A DNA stretch of 64,000 nt from Gammaproteobacteria bacterium (GCA_009692305.1 SHZK01000004.1:62001-126000), one strand, 5' to 3'; numbered from the stretch's first letter, positions 37,795-48,255 are shown. A program made the numbers and translations. Notes: generated by a model from the letters alone, not told the origin.

Positions 37795-38448
37795 CTAGGA
37801 TGGCAAGGGTACATCCAACTGCTGCGGCACTGCATACCCTCTCTGTACTGCGGGTCGGGCTGCGATCCGCAAGTACCACTGCTTCAATTTCGGAAAGTCA
37901 CTCAAATTCATCTGCTGCCATTCAAAGCGCGAAATCCATGGCCAGGTGGCAATATCAACGATTGAATACTCTTCATTTATATAGTCACGATCCTGCAGCC
38001 GTTTCTCAAGCACCTGATACAGACGCGCATTCTCCTTGCTATAGCGCTCTTCGGCATAGGTCGACTTGCCGGGGTTGAATTTCAGGAAATGATGCGTTTG
38101 TCCTAACATCGGACCTATGTGCGCCATCTGGAACATGAGCCATTCCAGCTGCTGCCAATATTTTGGGCCCGATGGACTCATCAGTTTTCCGGTCCTGTTT
38201 GCCAGATACATCAATATGGCGCCCGACTCCATCAGTTGCATGCCGGTTGCATGATCGACAATGGCGGGAATTTTATTATTCAGGCTTAGCTTGCTGTACT
38301 CGGGTTTATTCTGGTCACCCTTGGTGATATCAATGGGGAACACTCTATACGGGAGGCCCAGCTCTTCGAGCATGATGGAAACTTTGCGGCCATTCGGCGT
38401 ACTCCAGGTGTAGAGATCAATAAGGTTTTCATTTGCTGGTATTGTCAC
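37795..38448 (-). CDS. Glutathione S-transferase family protein (YghU/YfcG-like)
   Basis: A 217-aa protein. Thioredoxin-like N-terminal half: IDLYTWSTPNGRKVSIMLEELGLPY, with T/N near the active site as in the Nu-class YfcG/YghU disulfide reductases, then NKIPAIVDHATG and LMESGAILMYLA (glutathione gamma-glutamyl site). C-terminal helical half with YSIVDIATWPWISR. Role: glutathione-dependent disulfide reductase or detoxification. Stop TAG. Confidence 0.88.
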   Translation of the reverse strand: MTIPANENLIDLYTWSTPNGRKVSIMLEELGLPYRVFPIDITKGDQNKPEYSKLSLNNKIPAIVDHATGMQLMESGAILMYLANRTGKLMSPSGPKYWQQLEWLMFQMAHIGPMLGQTHHFLKFNPGKSTYAEERYSKENARLYQVLEKRLQDRDYINEEYSIVDIATWPWISRFEWQQMNLSDFPKLKQWYLRIAARPAVQRGYAVPQQLDVPLPS

Positions 38449-38735
38449 TTTTGCTCCTTGTGCAATTCATTTCAATGCAAAATCTGTTTGGCTTGATAAG
38501 TCATTCCTGCAGTGACTCGCACAAGCGCTCGGGCTGGGACGCACGCCGCGCAACATAATGCTCTCCGAATCCTGGCGACTGGCATGACGGCAATGATTTA
38601 ATCGGGGCAAGGTTTGCAGCGGCCGAGCCACCGTTTCCAGGTCTTCTGCTTGCGCGCATGCTGAACCCCTGTCAATTGCCCGCCACAGAAATTGAGCGTA
38701 AGCTGAATTTGCCGTGATTCCCGTTCTGATCTGTC

Positions 38736-40085
38736 ATGCGAAAACCAACCCATCGAATTCTGTTACTGCTTACTGCGGCTTCTCTTGCCTGCGGAATCAG
38801 TGTTGCATTTGCGCAAACTGCTATTCCAGGCAACTCGCAAGACTCCTTCGATAATTTTCGGCCCATCGACTATCAGCGCTTGCTGGAGGCTGCGCTGGTT
38901 GCAATCGAATCCGGCGAGTTTGAGAGTGCCAGACAATCCATTTCTGACTCGCTGCAAATTATCAAAGTAAATCACGGTCTGCTTTCAGTCGAACAGTTTC
39001 CCGCCTTGCAACTGATGACCCAGACTGCAATTGCACAGCATGATTGGCCAGCACTCGATCAACATCTCGCGTATTTTGAATGGTTGCTTGGCAAACTTGA
39101 GCCCACTGCTATCGAATCGTACCTTTCTGGTGCGGAAATTCTAAATAATTTGTATCTCAGCGCTGCGGCTGACAGCAACAATCCGCAGAATGCACATTAC
39201 CTGATTGCCGCCAAGCAATTGAACTGGCGCGCAGTAACCGCGATGGAGCAGCGCTTCGGCAAAACCAGTCTGCGTCTCGCTCCCTGGCTCTATGACATCG
39301 TGTTAACCCATTATTACCAGACCACTCTGACGCGCCGCAAAGGCATGACCAGCTATGACTACAAGAGCACTACTCCAGTTATAGTGAGCGGCTGGAGCCT
39401 GAGCAAAAATGAGTCGCTTGAACAGAGCTATAGTATCGGCCAGGAATTACTGCAACGAATTCGCACGCTTTATGCCGATTCGACTGCAGCTTCTGCGAGC
39501 ACCGACGCGCAGATATTACTGCTCATCGCCGACTGGGAATTGTTGTTCGGTAAAGGCAGCTCTGCAGAAGCGCTTTACCGGACGGCCTATGCATCGTTAC
39601 AGCAGGCCAACGTGGACAAGGAAACGCTGCTGGCCTGGTTTGCCCAGCCGCTAATCATTCCGCAGCGGGAATTCATCGCTACCGGACCAGTGCCGCCGCA
39701 ACCCAGCAACGCAACTCTGAATTTAATTGCCTGGTCTGCTGTATTTCCAGGCACACTGCAGCCCCCTGGTCTGGCCGGCAACCTGCCGCTGCCTGCCGCG
39801 AAATTTTCCGCCACTGCCCGGCTGAATCTGGTATCGAACAATGTCAGCACGTTAAGCAGCAATGCCATTGCACCCAACGTCTTTTCCTACGGAATCAGCA
39901 ATCTGAGCATTGAATCCATGACACCAGATAATGAACTGGTAGCAAGCATGGCACGTAGCCAAATTGCCGAACTGCAATTCAGGCCGCTCTTGATCGATGC
40001 CACGGTAACAGCGGCCAGTGATATTCGGTTACATTACGTGTTCACTGCCGACACTGGTTTTTCCATGCTTACCGATGCCAAATAA
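38736..40085 (+). CDS. Hypothetical exported protein with helical-repeat N-terminus
   Basis: A 449-aa protein with signal peptide (LLLLTAASLACGISVAFAQ). Residues 45-300 look like helical TPR-like repeats (LLEAALVAIESGEFESARQS, ALYRTAYASLQQANVDKETL). The C-terminus ARSQIAELQFRPLLIDATV and LHYVFTADTG looks like a TonB-type beta domain. Not assigned to a named family. The small lipoprotein gene starts 46 nt later. Confidence 0.65.
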   Translation: MRKPTHRILLLLTAASLACGISVAFAQTAIPGNSQDSFDNFRPIDYQRLLEAALVAIESGEFESARQSISDSLQIIKVNHGLLSVEQFPALQLMTQTAIAQHDWPALDQHLAYFEWLLGKLEPTAIESYLSGAEILNNLYLSAAADSNNPQNAHYLIAAKQLNWRAVTAMEQRFGKTSLRLAPWLYDIVLTHYYQTTLTRRKGMTSYDYKSTTPVIVSGWSLSKNESLEQSYSIGQELLQRIRTLYADSTAASASTDAQILLLIADWELLFGKGSSAEALYRTAYASLQQANVDKETLLAWFAQPLIIPQREFIATGPVPPQPSNATLNLIAWSAVFPGTLQPPGLAGNLPLPAAKFSATARLNLVSNNVSTLSSNAIAPNVFSYGISNLSIESMTPDNELVASMARSQIAELQFRPLLIDATVTAASDIRLHYVFTADTGFSMLTDAK

Positions 40086-40131
40086 GATTACTTTGAAAAC
40101 TACTTTCCAATCCACCGAGGTTGTTATATCC

Positions 40132-40407
40132 ATGTTCAAGCTGTTGCGATTGTTGGTAATGGTACTTCTGGTACCTGTGCTGCTCGCGGGCTGTTTGGCG
40201 CCGGGCGCAGAATCAGTCGAGCCTCGTGTCCCAACTGATGCCGAGGTTGAACAATACAATGCTTCTGTGGCGCCGGCAGAACGCATCGTTTGTCGGCGGG
40301 AAATTCCGGTAGGTAGCAATATTCCCAAGCGCCTGTGTCGCCTGGTCAAGGACGTGGAGGAGACGTCGACATTCCACCGGGAACAATTGCGGCGATCACT
40401 GCATTAG
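40132..40407 (+). CDS. Small cysteine-containing lipoprotein
   Basis: A 91-aa protein starting MFKLLRLLVMVLLVPVLLAGC, a classical lipobox (LLAGC). The mature part contains ERIVCRREIPVGSNIPKRLCRLVKD, a two-cysteine motif seen in other small uncharacterised periplasmic proteins. Start chosen at 40132, because the track's start lies inside the preceding gene. Function unknown. Confidence 0.65.
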   Translation: MFKLLRLLVMVLLVPVLLAGCLAPGAESVEPRVPTDAEVEQYNASVAPAERIVCRREIPVGSNIPKRLCRLVKDVEETSTFHREQLRRSLH

Positions 40408-40727
40408 TGCAGTCAAGATTGATACCTGATCCTGCCTGACCAAGGGCCACATTTCGCCTCTAATTGCAGAATAATTCAGGAAAAAGCTGTTTGTAACTCT
40501 AAATGTTACCAGCCTGCTCAGTATTTATCTTATATCAAGGATTTCATCGGACCAGCGCTCGAATAGCCTTGCGCAGGGCTTTCCAGCCCCTCTATACTTA
40601 CCGGGTTATGCGAAATCTGGCTGCGTTTTGGTAACAGTAAACCCACTAGCCAGCAGTTGGTTTTATTCCGCAATAACAAAGCAAACCCATAGCTAGAATA
40701 ATTATCCTTACATAAGGGAGAAGTCCA
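40408..40727 (+). promoter_or_regulatory. Upstream region of the first TonB receptor (duplicated)
   Basis: No gene. About 230 nt of this region (from about 40490) resembles 44260-44497 before the second receptor. The closest block is CCATAGCTAGAATAATTATC with CTTACATAAGGG (40686-40718); the second copy (44456-44488) differs by one base there. GGGAGAAGTCC is the SD. The conserved block probably holds the promoter. Confidence 0.6.
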
Positions 40728-43700
40728 ATGCGCAAAACCTTCCCCGGTCATCGCAAGGCAATCACGCTTGCTGTACTGACCGCAATCTCATTGCCTGTGG
40801 CAGCACAGGATGACGCTGATATCGAAGAAGTCTTGGTTACAGGGTCCTACATCCGAGGGGCAGCTCTGAATGCACCTTCGCCGGTTCAAGTAATAGACCG
40901 GGCCAGTATCGAAGCCCAGGGCGCATCCGCGATTTGGGATGTGATCAGAAACCTGGAAGTGAATCAGGGTTCCGATACCAGTGTCCGGGGCTCGGAAGAT
41001 GCTGGACAATTGGCAGGTACAGCATCAGTAAACCTGCGAAATTTAGGCGGCAACTCTACATTAACTCTGATCAATGGCAAGCGCTTCACTCCGGTCGCGG
41101 TAGTTAGCAGCTCCGGTCAGGAAACCGTTGACTTGAACAGTATCCCGCTGGTGATGACCGAGCGGGTGGAAGTGTTGACCGATGGTGGCTCTGCACTATA
41201 CGGCTCCGACGCAGTGGCCGGTGTGGTAAACGTAATCATGCGTACCAATTTTGAAGGCTTTGAACTTTACGCGGATACGCAGGGAATTGAAGAAGCTGGA
41301 GATATTTACGAAAACACCTTCAGTGCTATTTGGGGCAGCAGTTTTAACGACGGCGCTACCAATCTGGTTATTTCCGGAGAACATTTCGACAGAGATCCGG
41401 TAAGCGTTGAATATGCCAGTTATTATGACCCGGATCGTGCAGCTTACTCTGATCGAGTCGGCTCCTTTGGAGTTTTTACGTTACTAGGCGCTGGCTTCAA
41501 CCCAGCTTACATCAATGGCCCATTGACCGCACAAAATCGCGCTGAGCGAGTTCAATTGGGCGAGTCCATATCTGGTACCAACGGCATTGTGTGGTCAGAC
41601 CCCCTTTGCACCACACAATCAGGACCGAATGGAGCTTTCTTCATTGACAATCGGTTTAGCGGTAAAGGTCGCCTGAACGGAACCTGTCAGGAAGATACGC
41701 TTGACGAGCAGTTTATTACTATTGGGCAGACCCGTTCCAGTTTGGCAGGCTCGCTTGAGCATACCTTCAATGAAAATGTGGAGTTTTATTCATTTTTCCA
41801 ATACTCCGATACCGAAACTGCCAGAGAAGGCAGCGGATACACATTCTCACGCTCACAACATGCCATTCCTTCTCCATCACTATTAGGCGCATTTTCGCAG
41901 CTGGTTGGCAATCCCGCCGCAGTAGCGCCAACTAACAATCCCCACACCATAGCAAACGGTGGTTTTGGTGTGGGATACATGACTTCTGGAAACGCAATTT
42001 CCACTGGCTGGCCCAGAACTGGTGAAGATCGTATCACTGACAATATCACCTCAGGCGCACAGCTCGGCTTACGCGGGGAATTTGATTTTGCCGATCGAAC
42101 CTTGAACTATGATCTGTCTTATTCTTACAGCGAGTCTAGCGTTGAGCAGCAATACGAGACATTGATCCGCGATAGAACTGAAATGGCTCTGATGGGATTG
42201 GGCGGGGAAAATTGCAAGCCAAACGGCACACCAAACTTAAATTTCCTTGCTGGTCCAGGTCTGGGTGCATTGAGCGGACTATTCGCTATTGTCTTCCCAG
42301 GTTATATCCTGAATACCCGTGAGTCCTGGTCGCAGGCGCTTACCAGCACCAACCAGGGCAGGGGTGGCTGTGAATTTTTCAATCCCTACCTGACTTCCCT
42401 GACTAATCCAGCGCTGGCGAATTCACCGGCATTGCTGGATTGGATGACAGACAGTGACATTCTCCGCGCCGACAAGCGCAATAATATGGGGGTTGTTGAT
42501 CTCGTAGTATCTGGCGAATTGTTTGAGATTGAAGGTGGTATGGCGCAGTTCGCTATGGGCTATCAAGGTCGCAACCAGCGTGTATCCAGCCGGGCGCCGT
42601 TAATTAATCTGCCAGGTCTGACAGTTATAACAGGTTATGGACCAGGTGGACTGGCGGCACAACCAAACCGATTCGCGAGCGAGATTACCAACAATCTGGA
42701 ATGTTCGGGCTGTATTGCGAATTTTGATGATGAACGCGATGTTGATGCGGTGTTCCTGGAATTGTCACTGCCCTTCCTGGAGAATGTAGAATCACAGGTT
42801 GCGCTGCGCTGGGAAGACTACGGTGGAAATATCGGTAGCGATATTTCTCCAAAAGTTGCGCTTAGCTGGCGGCCTTTCGACGAACTGTTGCTGAGGACGT
42901 CGTACTCTCAGTCCTTCCGGGCTCCAAATATCGGTGTAGTCAATCAGTCTTTTGAGTCTTTCGGCACCACTGTGCTCGATCCTATACGCAATCAAAGTGT
43001 GCGCGCCGGCTTGTTGCCAGCAGTCAACGCCAATGGCATTGCGAATGGTTCGTTTACTATTGGAGCGCCGAATCCGAATTTGGAAAACGAGACTGCGGAT
43101 ACTTACAATATCGGTTTCCAATGGACTCCTTCCGGGGATTTGGAAGGCTTTTCGGTAGGTGTCGATGTGTGGCGTTTCGAGGTTGAAGGCCGCGTACTGC
43201 CAAAGATACCTCGATCAGCGCTGGATCCGGAAATAGCGAATTTCAATCTTGCGGCTCAGAATCCCGCTAACTATATTTTGAATAACACTATTCCCATCGA
43301 TGCTCGCGGTCCCAATGGCCTGCCGGTTCCTTGTACTCCGGCTTCCTTTCCGGATCAAGCCTCCGCTGCGCGCCGTAATTGTGTAGTAAACCCACAGGCG
43401 TATGTGACGGATGGCGTGCAACGCAATATGACTGATACCAATGCTTCTCTTATTACGCTCGTATTGCCGGCCGTCAATGCAGGTTTATTCGAAGTGCAGG
43501 GAATCGACTTGCGTGCCGGCTACAGCTGGGAAAATAACTGGGGTAGCTTCCGCGTTGGGTTTGATTACACGCACGTGGATGAGTTTCTGGTTAGCGATGT
43601 ACCGGGTCTTGAAGCAGGTTTTCAATCAACTGGTGAGTTCGATGCTGCTGGCGTCGATGGGGAACAAAATATCGTACGCGAAGTACCGGATAACAAAGGC

Positions 43701-44048
43701 ACCCTCAGCTTTAGCTGGGCATCCGGCAACCATCGAGTATCGTTATTTAATCGTCACATTGGCTCGTATCAGGTGCTTAGCCACCGGCAATTCCTGGCTA
43801 ACCCACAAACCACGCCTCTGGACGCGGCTTACGCCAAATCCAGTGTGGCCAGTTATGATACCTGGGATGTTCAGTACAATTATAACCATGAGTGGGCAAA
43901 TTCAGCCTTGGGTACTACCGGATTCACCGTGGGTGTAATAGACGCCCTGAATGCGGATCTCCCCTTGTTTAGACGTAGTACTTTTGATGCGTCTGTGTTT
44001 GACGGTCGTGGACGACGCTTGTACGCCAGAGCGTTGTGGCAGTTCTGA
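40728..44048 (+). CDS. TonB-dependent outer-membrane receptor, copy 1
   Basis: An 1106-aa receptor. Signal peptide (MRKTFPGHRKAITLAVLTAISLPVAAQ), then the plug: EEVLVTGSYIRG, SPVQVIDRASIEAQG, LRNLGGNSTLTLINGKR, and VMTERVEVLTDGGSALYGSDAVAGVVN. The large barrel follows and ends RGRRLYARALWQF with terminal Phe. The plug resembles that of receptors for large or complex substrates in marine gammaproteobacteria; the substrate is unknown. It is a tandem paralogue of the next gene. Followed by a strong terminator. Confidence 0.93.
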   Translation: MRKTFPGHRKAITLAVLTAISLPVAAQDDADIEEVLVTGSYIRGAALNAPSPVQVIDRASIEAQGASAIWDVIRNLEVNQGSDTSVRGSEDAGQLAGTASVNLRNLGGNSTLTLINGKRFTPVAVVSSSGQETVDLNSIPLVMTERVEVLTDGGSALYGSDAVAGVVNVIMRTNFEGFELYADTQGIEEAGDIYENTFSAIWGSSFNDGATNLVISGEHFDRDPVSVEYASYYDPDRAAYSDRVGSFGVFTLLGAGFNPAYINGPLTAQNRAERVQLGESISGTNGIVWSDPLCTTQSGPNGAFFIDNRFSGKGRLNGTCQEDTLDEQFITIGQTRSSLAGSLEHTFNENVEFYSFFQYSDTETAREGSGYTFSRSQHAIPSPSLLGAFSQLVGNPAAVAPTNNPHTIANGGFGVGYMTSGNAISTGWPRTGEDRITDNITSGAQLGLRGEFDFADRTLNYDLSYSYSESSVEQQYETLIRDRTEMALMGLGGENCKPNGTPNLNFLAGPGLGALSGLFAIVFPGYILNTRESWSQALTSTNQGRGGCEFFNPYLTSLTNPALANSPALLDWMTDSDILRADKRNNMGVVDLVVSGELFEIEGGMAQFAMGYQGRNQRVSSRAPLINLPGLTVITGYGPGGLAAQPNRFASEITNNLECSGCIANFDDERDVDAVFLELSLPFLENVESQVALRWEDYGGNIGSDISPKVALSWRPFDELLLRTSYSQSFRAPNIGVVNQSFESFGTTVLDPIRNQSVRAGLLPAVNANGIANGSFTIGAPNPNLENETADTYNIGFQWTPSGDLEGFSVGVDVWRFEVEGRVLPKIPRSALDPEIANFNLAAQNPANYILNNTIPIDARGPNGLPVPCTPASFPDQASAARRNCVVNPQAYVTDGVQRNMTDTNASLITLVLPAVNAGLFEVQGIDLRAGYSWENNWGSFRVGFDYTHVDEFLVSDVPGLEAGFQSTGEFDAAGVDGEQNIVREVPDNKGTLSFSWASGNHRVSLFNRHIGSYQVLSHRQFLANPQTTPLDAAYAKSSVASYDTWDVQYNYNHEWANSALGTTGFTVGVIDALNADLPLFRRSTFDASVFDGRGRRLYARALWQF

Positions 44049-44071
44049 TCAAGAGCTGATTTGAAATAAAG

Positions 44072-44104
44072 AAACGGCGATGAGCAATCATCGCCGTTTT
44101 TTTA
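44072..44104 (+). terminator. Terminator of TonB receptor 1
   Basis: AACGGCGATGA and TCATCGCCGTT around a 4-nt loop, then seven T. Nearly the same hairpin ends the second receptor gene. Confidence 0.92.
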
Positions 44105-44497
44105 TGCATGGGTTTTTTCAAAATATCAGGTACCGAACCACGGCTGCAAAATAGTGAGGTGACGAGCTGTCCCAAAAAACGCAGCGCACCATAAATAGTG
44201 CTAGTTACTACCTCTCTAATAGTCATCATCCGGGATCTTCCCAGGAACAGGTCCTCCTTATTATTCAAAATGTTACCCGCCTACTCAAGATTCGTCTCAG
44301 CTCCAAGGTTTGCTTGGAATTAGGGCTGGAATAGCATTGCGCGGGGCTTTCCAATCGCTCTATACTGACCCAGTTATGTGAAATTCCGCTGCGTATTAGC
44401 AAATCTAAACTCACTCGCCAATATGCTGTCTTATTCCGCAATAACTCAAAGCAATCCCATAGCTAGAATAATTATCCTTAAATAAGGGGGAAGTCCA
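44105..44497 (+). promoter_or_regulatory. Upstream region of the second TonB receptor (duplicated)
   Basis: No gene. The second half (44260-44497) is a diverged copy of the region upstream of receptor 1, including the conserved block at 44456-44488 and the SD GGGGGAAGTCC. The first part (44105-44260) shows nothing recognisable. Confidence 0.55.
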
Positions 44498-47400
44498 ATG
44501 CGCAGATCCTTCCCCGGTCGTCGCAAGGCAATCACGCTTGCTGTACTGGCCGGAATCTCATTTCCTGTGGTAGCACAGGATGACCCAGAAGCCGAAATCG
44601 AAGAAGTCTTGGTTACAGGGTCCTACATCCGGGGCACGCCTCTGGATGCACCTTCACCGGTTCAAGTGGTAGACCGAGCAAGTATTGAGGCCCAGGGGGC
44701 AGCAATTATTTGGGACGTCATCAAGAACCTGGAAGTGAACTCAGGTTCAGTCACTAACCCTGGATCTGGCGACAATAGCCAGGTAGAAGGCACGGCTAAC
44801 GTCAACCTTCGTAACCTGGGTGAAAACTCAACTCTGACTTTGATCAATGGCAAGCGCCAGGTCGGCGCAGCTGCCAATACCCGCAGTGGTGGCGAATTCG
44901 TAGACTTGAACGCCATACCGTTGGTTATGACTGAGCGCGTTGAAGTACTCACCGACGGCGGTTCAGCACTGTATGGTGCGGACGCGGTAGCGGGTGTGGT
45001 CAACATCATCATGCGTACTGACTTCGAAGGTCTGGAAGTGTACGGTGACCTGCAAGGTGTCGAAGCAGCCGGTAGTCAATTTGACGCCACGGTCAGCGCC
45101 ATCTGGGGCTGGGGTAGCGACGATGGCAATACTCACCTGGTATTGTCCGCCGAGCGCTTCGAGCGCGACCCGGTATCGGTGCAAGACGGCAACTTCTTCG
45201 ATGAGAATTCCCAGTTTCTGGGCACCGTCGGTACTGCCGGAAGCTTGGTCTCCAGCACAGCCTTGGGTGCGCGGGTGAGTCCCGGTTGGCTTAACAACGA
45301 AGTCAGAGATTGGAACGTTGCCAATGGTGGCCTAGCCACAGCGGTCTATACCGATCCTGGCTGTTATACGTTGAAGTCTCAAGACGGTTCGCCTTTAATA
45401 ATCGGCGCCTTGCGTGAAATACGTGGCGAGCGTGGCGGGACCTGTCGCGAAGACGTCTCCGAGTGGAACTATATTTCCCAGCAAGCCGCTCGTGACAGCT
45501 TTGCGGGTGCTTTTAATCACACCTTCGGCAACGGCACTGAGTTCTATTCATTTGCCCAGTATTCGGATTCGAACACTGTGCGGGCCGACGACGGCTACAA
45601 TCAATCCCGTGGACCAACCGTATTCCTGGCCGCGCCAGGTAGCACCGCAGGCAATCCCGCGTATGGCGGTTACGGCATTGGGATGTCAGCCGAGCTTGGT
45701 TATTTTGCACCCAGCGTAGGCCTGACCCGTCCAACCGCAGCCACCATTACCAATTCACCGCTGTCTGCTGCCAATGGTGGACCGAACGTGACCTTGTGGC
45801 AGGGTCTGCGTTATGGCCTGCCGCGACAAGGGGCCGACGATAACACCACCTGGACCAATACTTCTGGTATACAAGCCGGCTTACGCGGCGAATTCGAAGT
45901 GGCGGATCGGGTGCTGAACTACGACGTGAGCTACGCCTGGAGTGGATCATCACTGGAACAGACTTATCGCACCTTTGACCGCGATCGTTCCGAGCTGGCC
46001 GCGAATGGTTTGGGCGGACCAAACTGCAAACCTAATGGACGACCAGATTTCAATTTCCAGGGTGCGACAGTTCTGGGTAGCAATGCCTTGAATATGTGGA
46101 ATCCGAAATTGTACGGGCTAGGGTTGACCCAGACCTTCTTCCCGGGCTTCGTGTTCACCACCCGTGAAAACATGTCCTATGGCCTCACCAGTAACAACCA
46201 GGGCCAGGGCGGTTGTCAGTTCTACAATCCGTTCCTCAGTGCCTTGACCAATCCGGCGCTGAGGAATAGCGAAGAGTTGATGGAATGGATTAACGTCAAG
46301 ACCAACGTGCGCGACAAGCGCAATAAGATGGCGGTATTCGATGCTGTCGTCTCCGGTGAACTGTTCGAGATGCGCGGTGGTACCGCACAATTCGCAGCCG
46401 GTGGCCAGTATCGTTCATCCAATAACCACTCGCGCGCTTCCCTGCTTAACCTGCCTGGCTTGACCAATCGCATCCTCGGTTACGATGCTGCTGGCAAACC
46501 GAATAACTTCCATTACGTCAGTAATAACTTTGACTGTTCACTGTGTGCGTATAACTACGACCACGAACGTAATGTTAGCGCGGTGTTTATGGAATTGTCC
46601 CTGCCGTTCATTGAGAACGTAGAGACCCAGATTGCACTGCGTTACGAAGACTACGGTGGCCAAATCGGCAGCGAACTATCACCCAAGTTGGCGGTGAGCT
46701 GGCGGCCTATTGATACGTTGTTGGTGCGCGGTTCCTTCTCACAATCTTTCCGTGCCCCTAACGTCACCATCATTGAGACAGGTCTGGAATCATCCGGTGC
46801 AACTTTCCGCGATCCGATTCGTAACCAGTCAGTGCGTGCCGGTATTCTGCCAGCTACCAACGAGAATGCGATTCCAGGCTTTACCTATACCCTGGGCGTT
46901 CCAGCGCCGGATGTGGGTAACGAGTATGCTGACACCTTCAGTACCGGTTTCCTGTGGACCCCTGCTGGTAAACTCGACGGCCTGTCGGTCGGTGCCGATT
47001 TCTGGCGCTTCGAAGTCAGCGACCGCGTGCTGCCACAACCGCCAATCTCTGCATTACAACCTGAGATTACAGCCTTTGAAGCGGCCGCCAAGAATCCAGC
47101 GAATTATGTCCTGAATGACACTATTCCTGCCGATTCTCCAACTCCCTACGCAGCTTGCAATCCAGCCGCTCTGACGGCCCAGTTTGGTAACTCTGCTAAG
47201 GAGCGTATCAACTGCGTGGTTGACCCGCGCAGCTACGTGGTGCCTGGTATTTCGCGCGCCTTCGGTGTGACTACTGCTTCCTTGATCACCCTGACTTTGA
47301 GCGCGGTCAACGCTGGCACCATCACATCCGACGGTGTGGACTTGACTACTGGTTATCGCTGGAGCAACGACTGGGGTAGCTGGGGCGTGGGTCTCGATTA

Positions 47401-47884
47401 CACCTACGTGCGTCAGTACATACTGGCCGACGTTCCTGGTTTCGAACGGGGTCTGCTGGAACTTGGTGTATTTGATGCCGCAGGTACAACCGGTGACGGC
47501 AACCTGGTGCGTTCACTGCCTGACAACAAGGGTCACATCACTTTCAACTGGCAGCGCGATCAGCAGGGTGTAACGCTGGTTAATCGTCATATCGGTTCCT
47601 ATCGGGATCTGGCATATGACGCTACGTACCAGAATGGCAGTGACTTTACCCGCTCATTGTTGACGAAAAACGTTGCGAGCTACGATACCTGGGATATACA
47701 GTATCGCTACAGCTACGAATGGGCCAACAACAATCTGGGTTCAACTATCTTCACTGCGGGCTTGTTGGATGCCTTCAATGAAGAACTGCCTTATCGTGAA
47801 AGCAGCGGCCTGCACTACGACGCCGGCGTGTTCGACGGTCGTGGACGACGTTTCTACCTTCGTGCCCTGTGGCAATTCCGCTAG
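44498..47884 (+). CDS. TonB-dependent outer-membrane receptor, copy 2
   Basis: An 1128-aa paralogue of the preceding gene. Same signal peptide style (MRRSFPGRRKAITLAVLAGI), the same plug start (EEVLVTGSYIRGTPLDAPSP) and the same end (GRGRRFYLRALWQFR). The plug is most alike; barrel loops differ widely, for example residues 230-330, suggesting a changed ligand. Ends in TAG; a longer product is not expected since the terminal strand is complete. It lies directly before the microcin-like locus, on the opposite strand. Confidence 0.93.
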   Translation: MRRSFPGRRKAITLAVLAGISFPVVAQDDPEAEIEEVLVTGSYIRGTPLDAPSPVQVVDRASIEAQGAAIIWDVIKNLEVNSGSVTNPGSGDNSQVEGTANVNLRNLGENSTLTLINGKRQVGAAANTRSGGEFVDLNAIPLVMTERVEVLTDGGSALYGADAVAGVVNIIMRTDFEGLEVYGDLQGVEAAGSQFDATVSAIWGWGSDDGNTHLVLSAERFERDPVSVQDGNFFDENSQFLGTVGTAGSLVSSTALGARVSPGWLNNEVRDWNVANGGLATAVYTDPGCYTLKSQDGSPLIIGALREIRGERGGTCREDVSEWNYISQQAARDSFAGAFNHTFGNGTEFYSFAQYSDSNTVRADDGYNQSRGPTVFLAAPGSTAGNPAYGGYGIGMSAELGYFAPSVGLTRPTAATITNSPLSAANGGPNVTLWQGLRYGLPRQGADDNTTWTNTSGIQAGLRGEFEVADRVLNYDVSYAWSGSSLEQTYRTFDRDRSELAANGLGGPNCKPNGRPDFNFQGATVLGSNALNMWNPKLYGLGLTQTFFPGFVFTTRENMSYGLTSNNQGQGGCQFYNPFLSALTNPALRNSEELMEWINVKTNVRDKRNKMAVFDAVVSGELFEMRGGTAQFAAGGQYRSSNNHSRASLLNLPGLTNRILGYDAAGKPNNFHYVSNNFDCSLCAYNYDHERNVSAVFMELSLPFIENVETQIALRYEDYGGQIGSELSPKLAVSWRPIDTLLVRGSFSQSFRAPNVTIIETGLESSGATFRDPIRNQSVRAGILPATNENAIPGFTYTLGVPAPDVGNEYADTFSTGFLWTPAGKLDGLSVGADFWRFEVSDRVLPQPPISALQPEITAFEAAAKNPANYVLNDTIPADSPTPYAACNPAALTAQFGNSAKERINCVVDPRSYVVPGISRAFGVTTASLITLTLSAVNAGTITSDGVDLTTGYRWSNDWGSWGVGLDYTYVRQYILADVPGFERGLLELGVFDAAGTTGDGNLVRSLPDNKGHITFNWQRDQQGVTLVNRHIGSYRDLAYDATYQNGSDFTRSLLTKNVASYDTWDIQYRYSYEWANNNLGSTIFTAGLLDAFNEELPYRESSGLHYDAGVFDGRGRRFYLRALWQFR

Positions 47885-47912
47885 CACGCGCTTGTTAACA
47901 AGTGTTGGCAAG

Positions 47913-47947
47913 GAAAACGGCGATGAGCGATCATCGCCGTTTTTTTA
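47913..47947. terminator. Bidirectional terminator between TonB receptor 2 and the membrane-protein gene
   Basis: AAACGGCGATGA and TCATCGCCGTTT with a 4-nt loop; T-runs on both strands. Almost identical to 44072-44104, part of the duplicated unit. It also serves the minus-strand gene that ends at 47945. Confidence 0.9.
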
Positions 47948-48247
47948 TGTGAGCCAGAAGTAAAGAATCACTGTCAGGGTTAGCACATAGAACAGGGGAA
48001 ACCCGTGCAGGAATTTCGTATCCCTGCTCCTGTCGAATATTTTACCGAACTCATCCATGTTTTTTGTAAGTAGCATCTCCGGGTTTCTATACACCCAATA
48101 CAATACGGATGCCGATGAAATCCCCGTCATTGCCCCAGCGAAATCCGGGTGAATGAAAGTTCGACCGATTGCCAGTATGACTGCGGCAAGCACCATCCCC
48201 AGCACAATATTCTTTGCAGTCTTCTGTGAAATTTGCATACGCTGCAT
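47945..48247 (-). CDS. Small membrane protein, candidate immunity protein
   Basis: A 100-aa protein with three probable membrane helices (about 13-31 NIVLGMVLAAVILAIG, 36-53 AGAMTGISSASVLYW, 82-99 FPLFYVLTLTVILYFWL) separated by a charged loop (LLTKNMDEFGKIFDRSRDTK). AAAGGAAAA precedes the ATG. It starts 8 nt after the stop of the double-glycine peptide, on the same strand, the order seen for class II microcins or bacteriocins and their immunity genes. No homologue recognised; immunity is inferred from position, size and topology only. Confidence 0.6.
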   Translation of the reverse strand: MQRMQISQKTAKNIVLGMVLAAVILAIGRTFIHPDFAGAMTGISSASVLYWVYRNPEMLLTKNMDEFGKIFDRSRDTKFLHGFPLFYVLTLTVILYFWLT

Positions 48248-48255
48248 TTTTCCTT

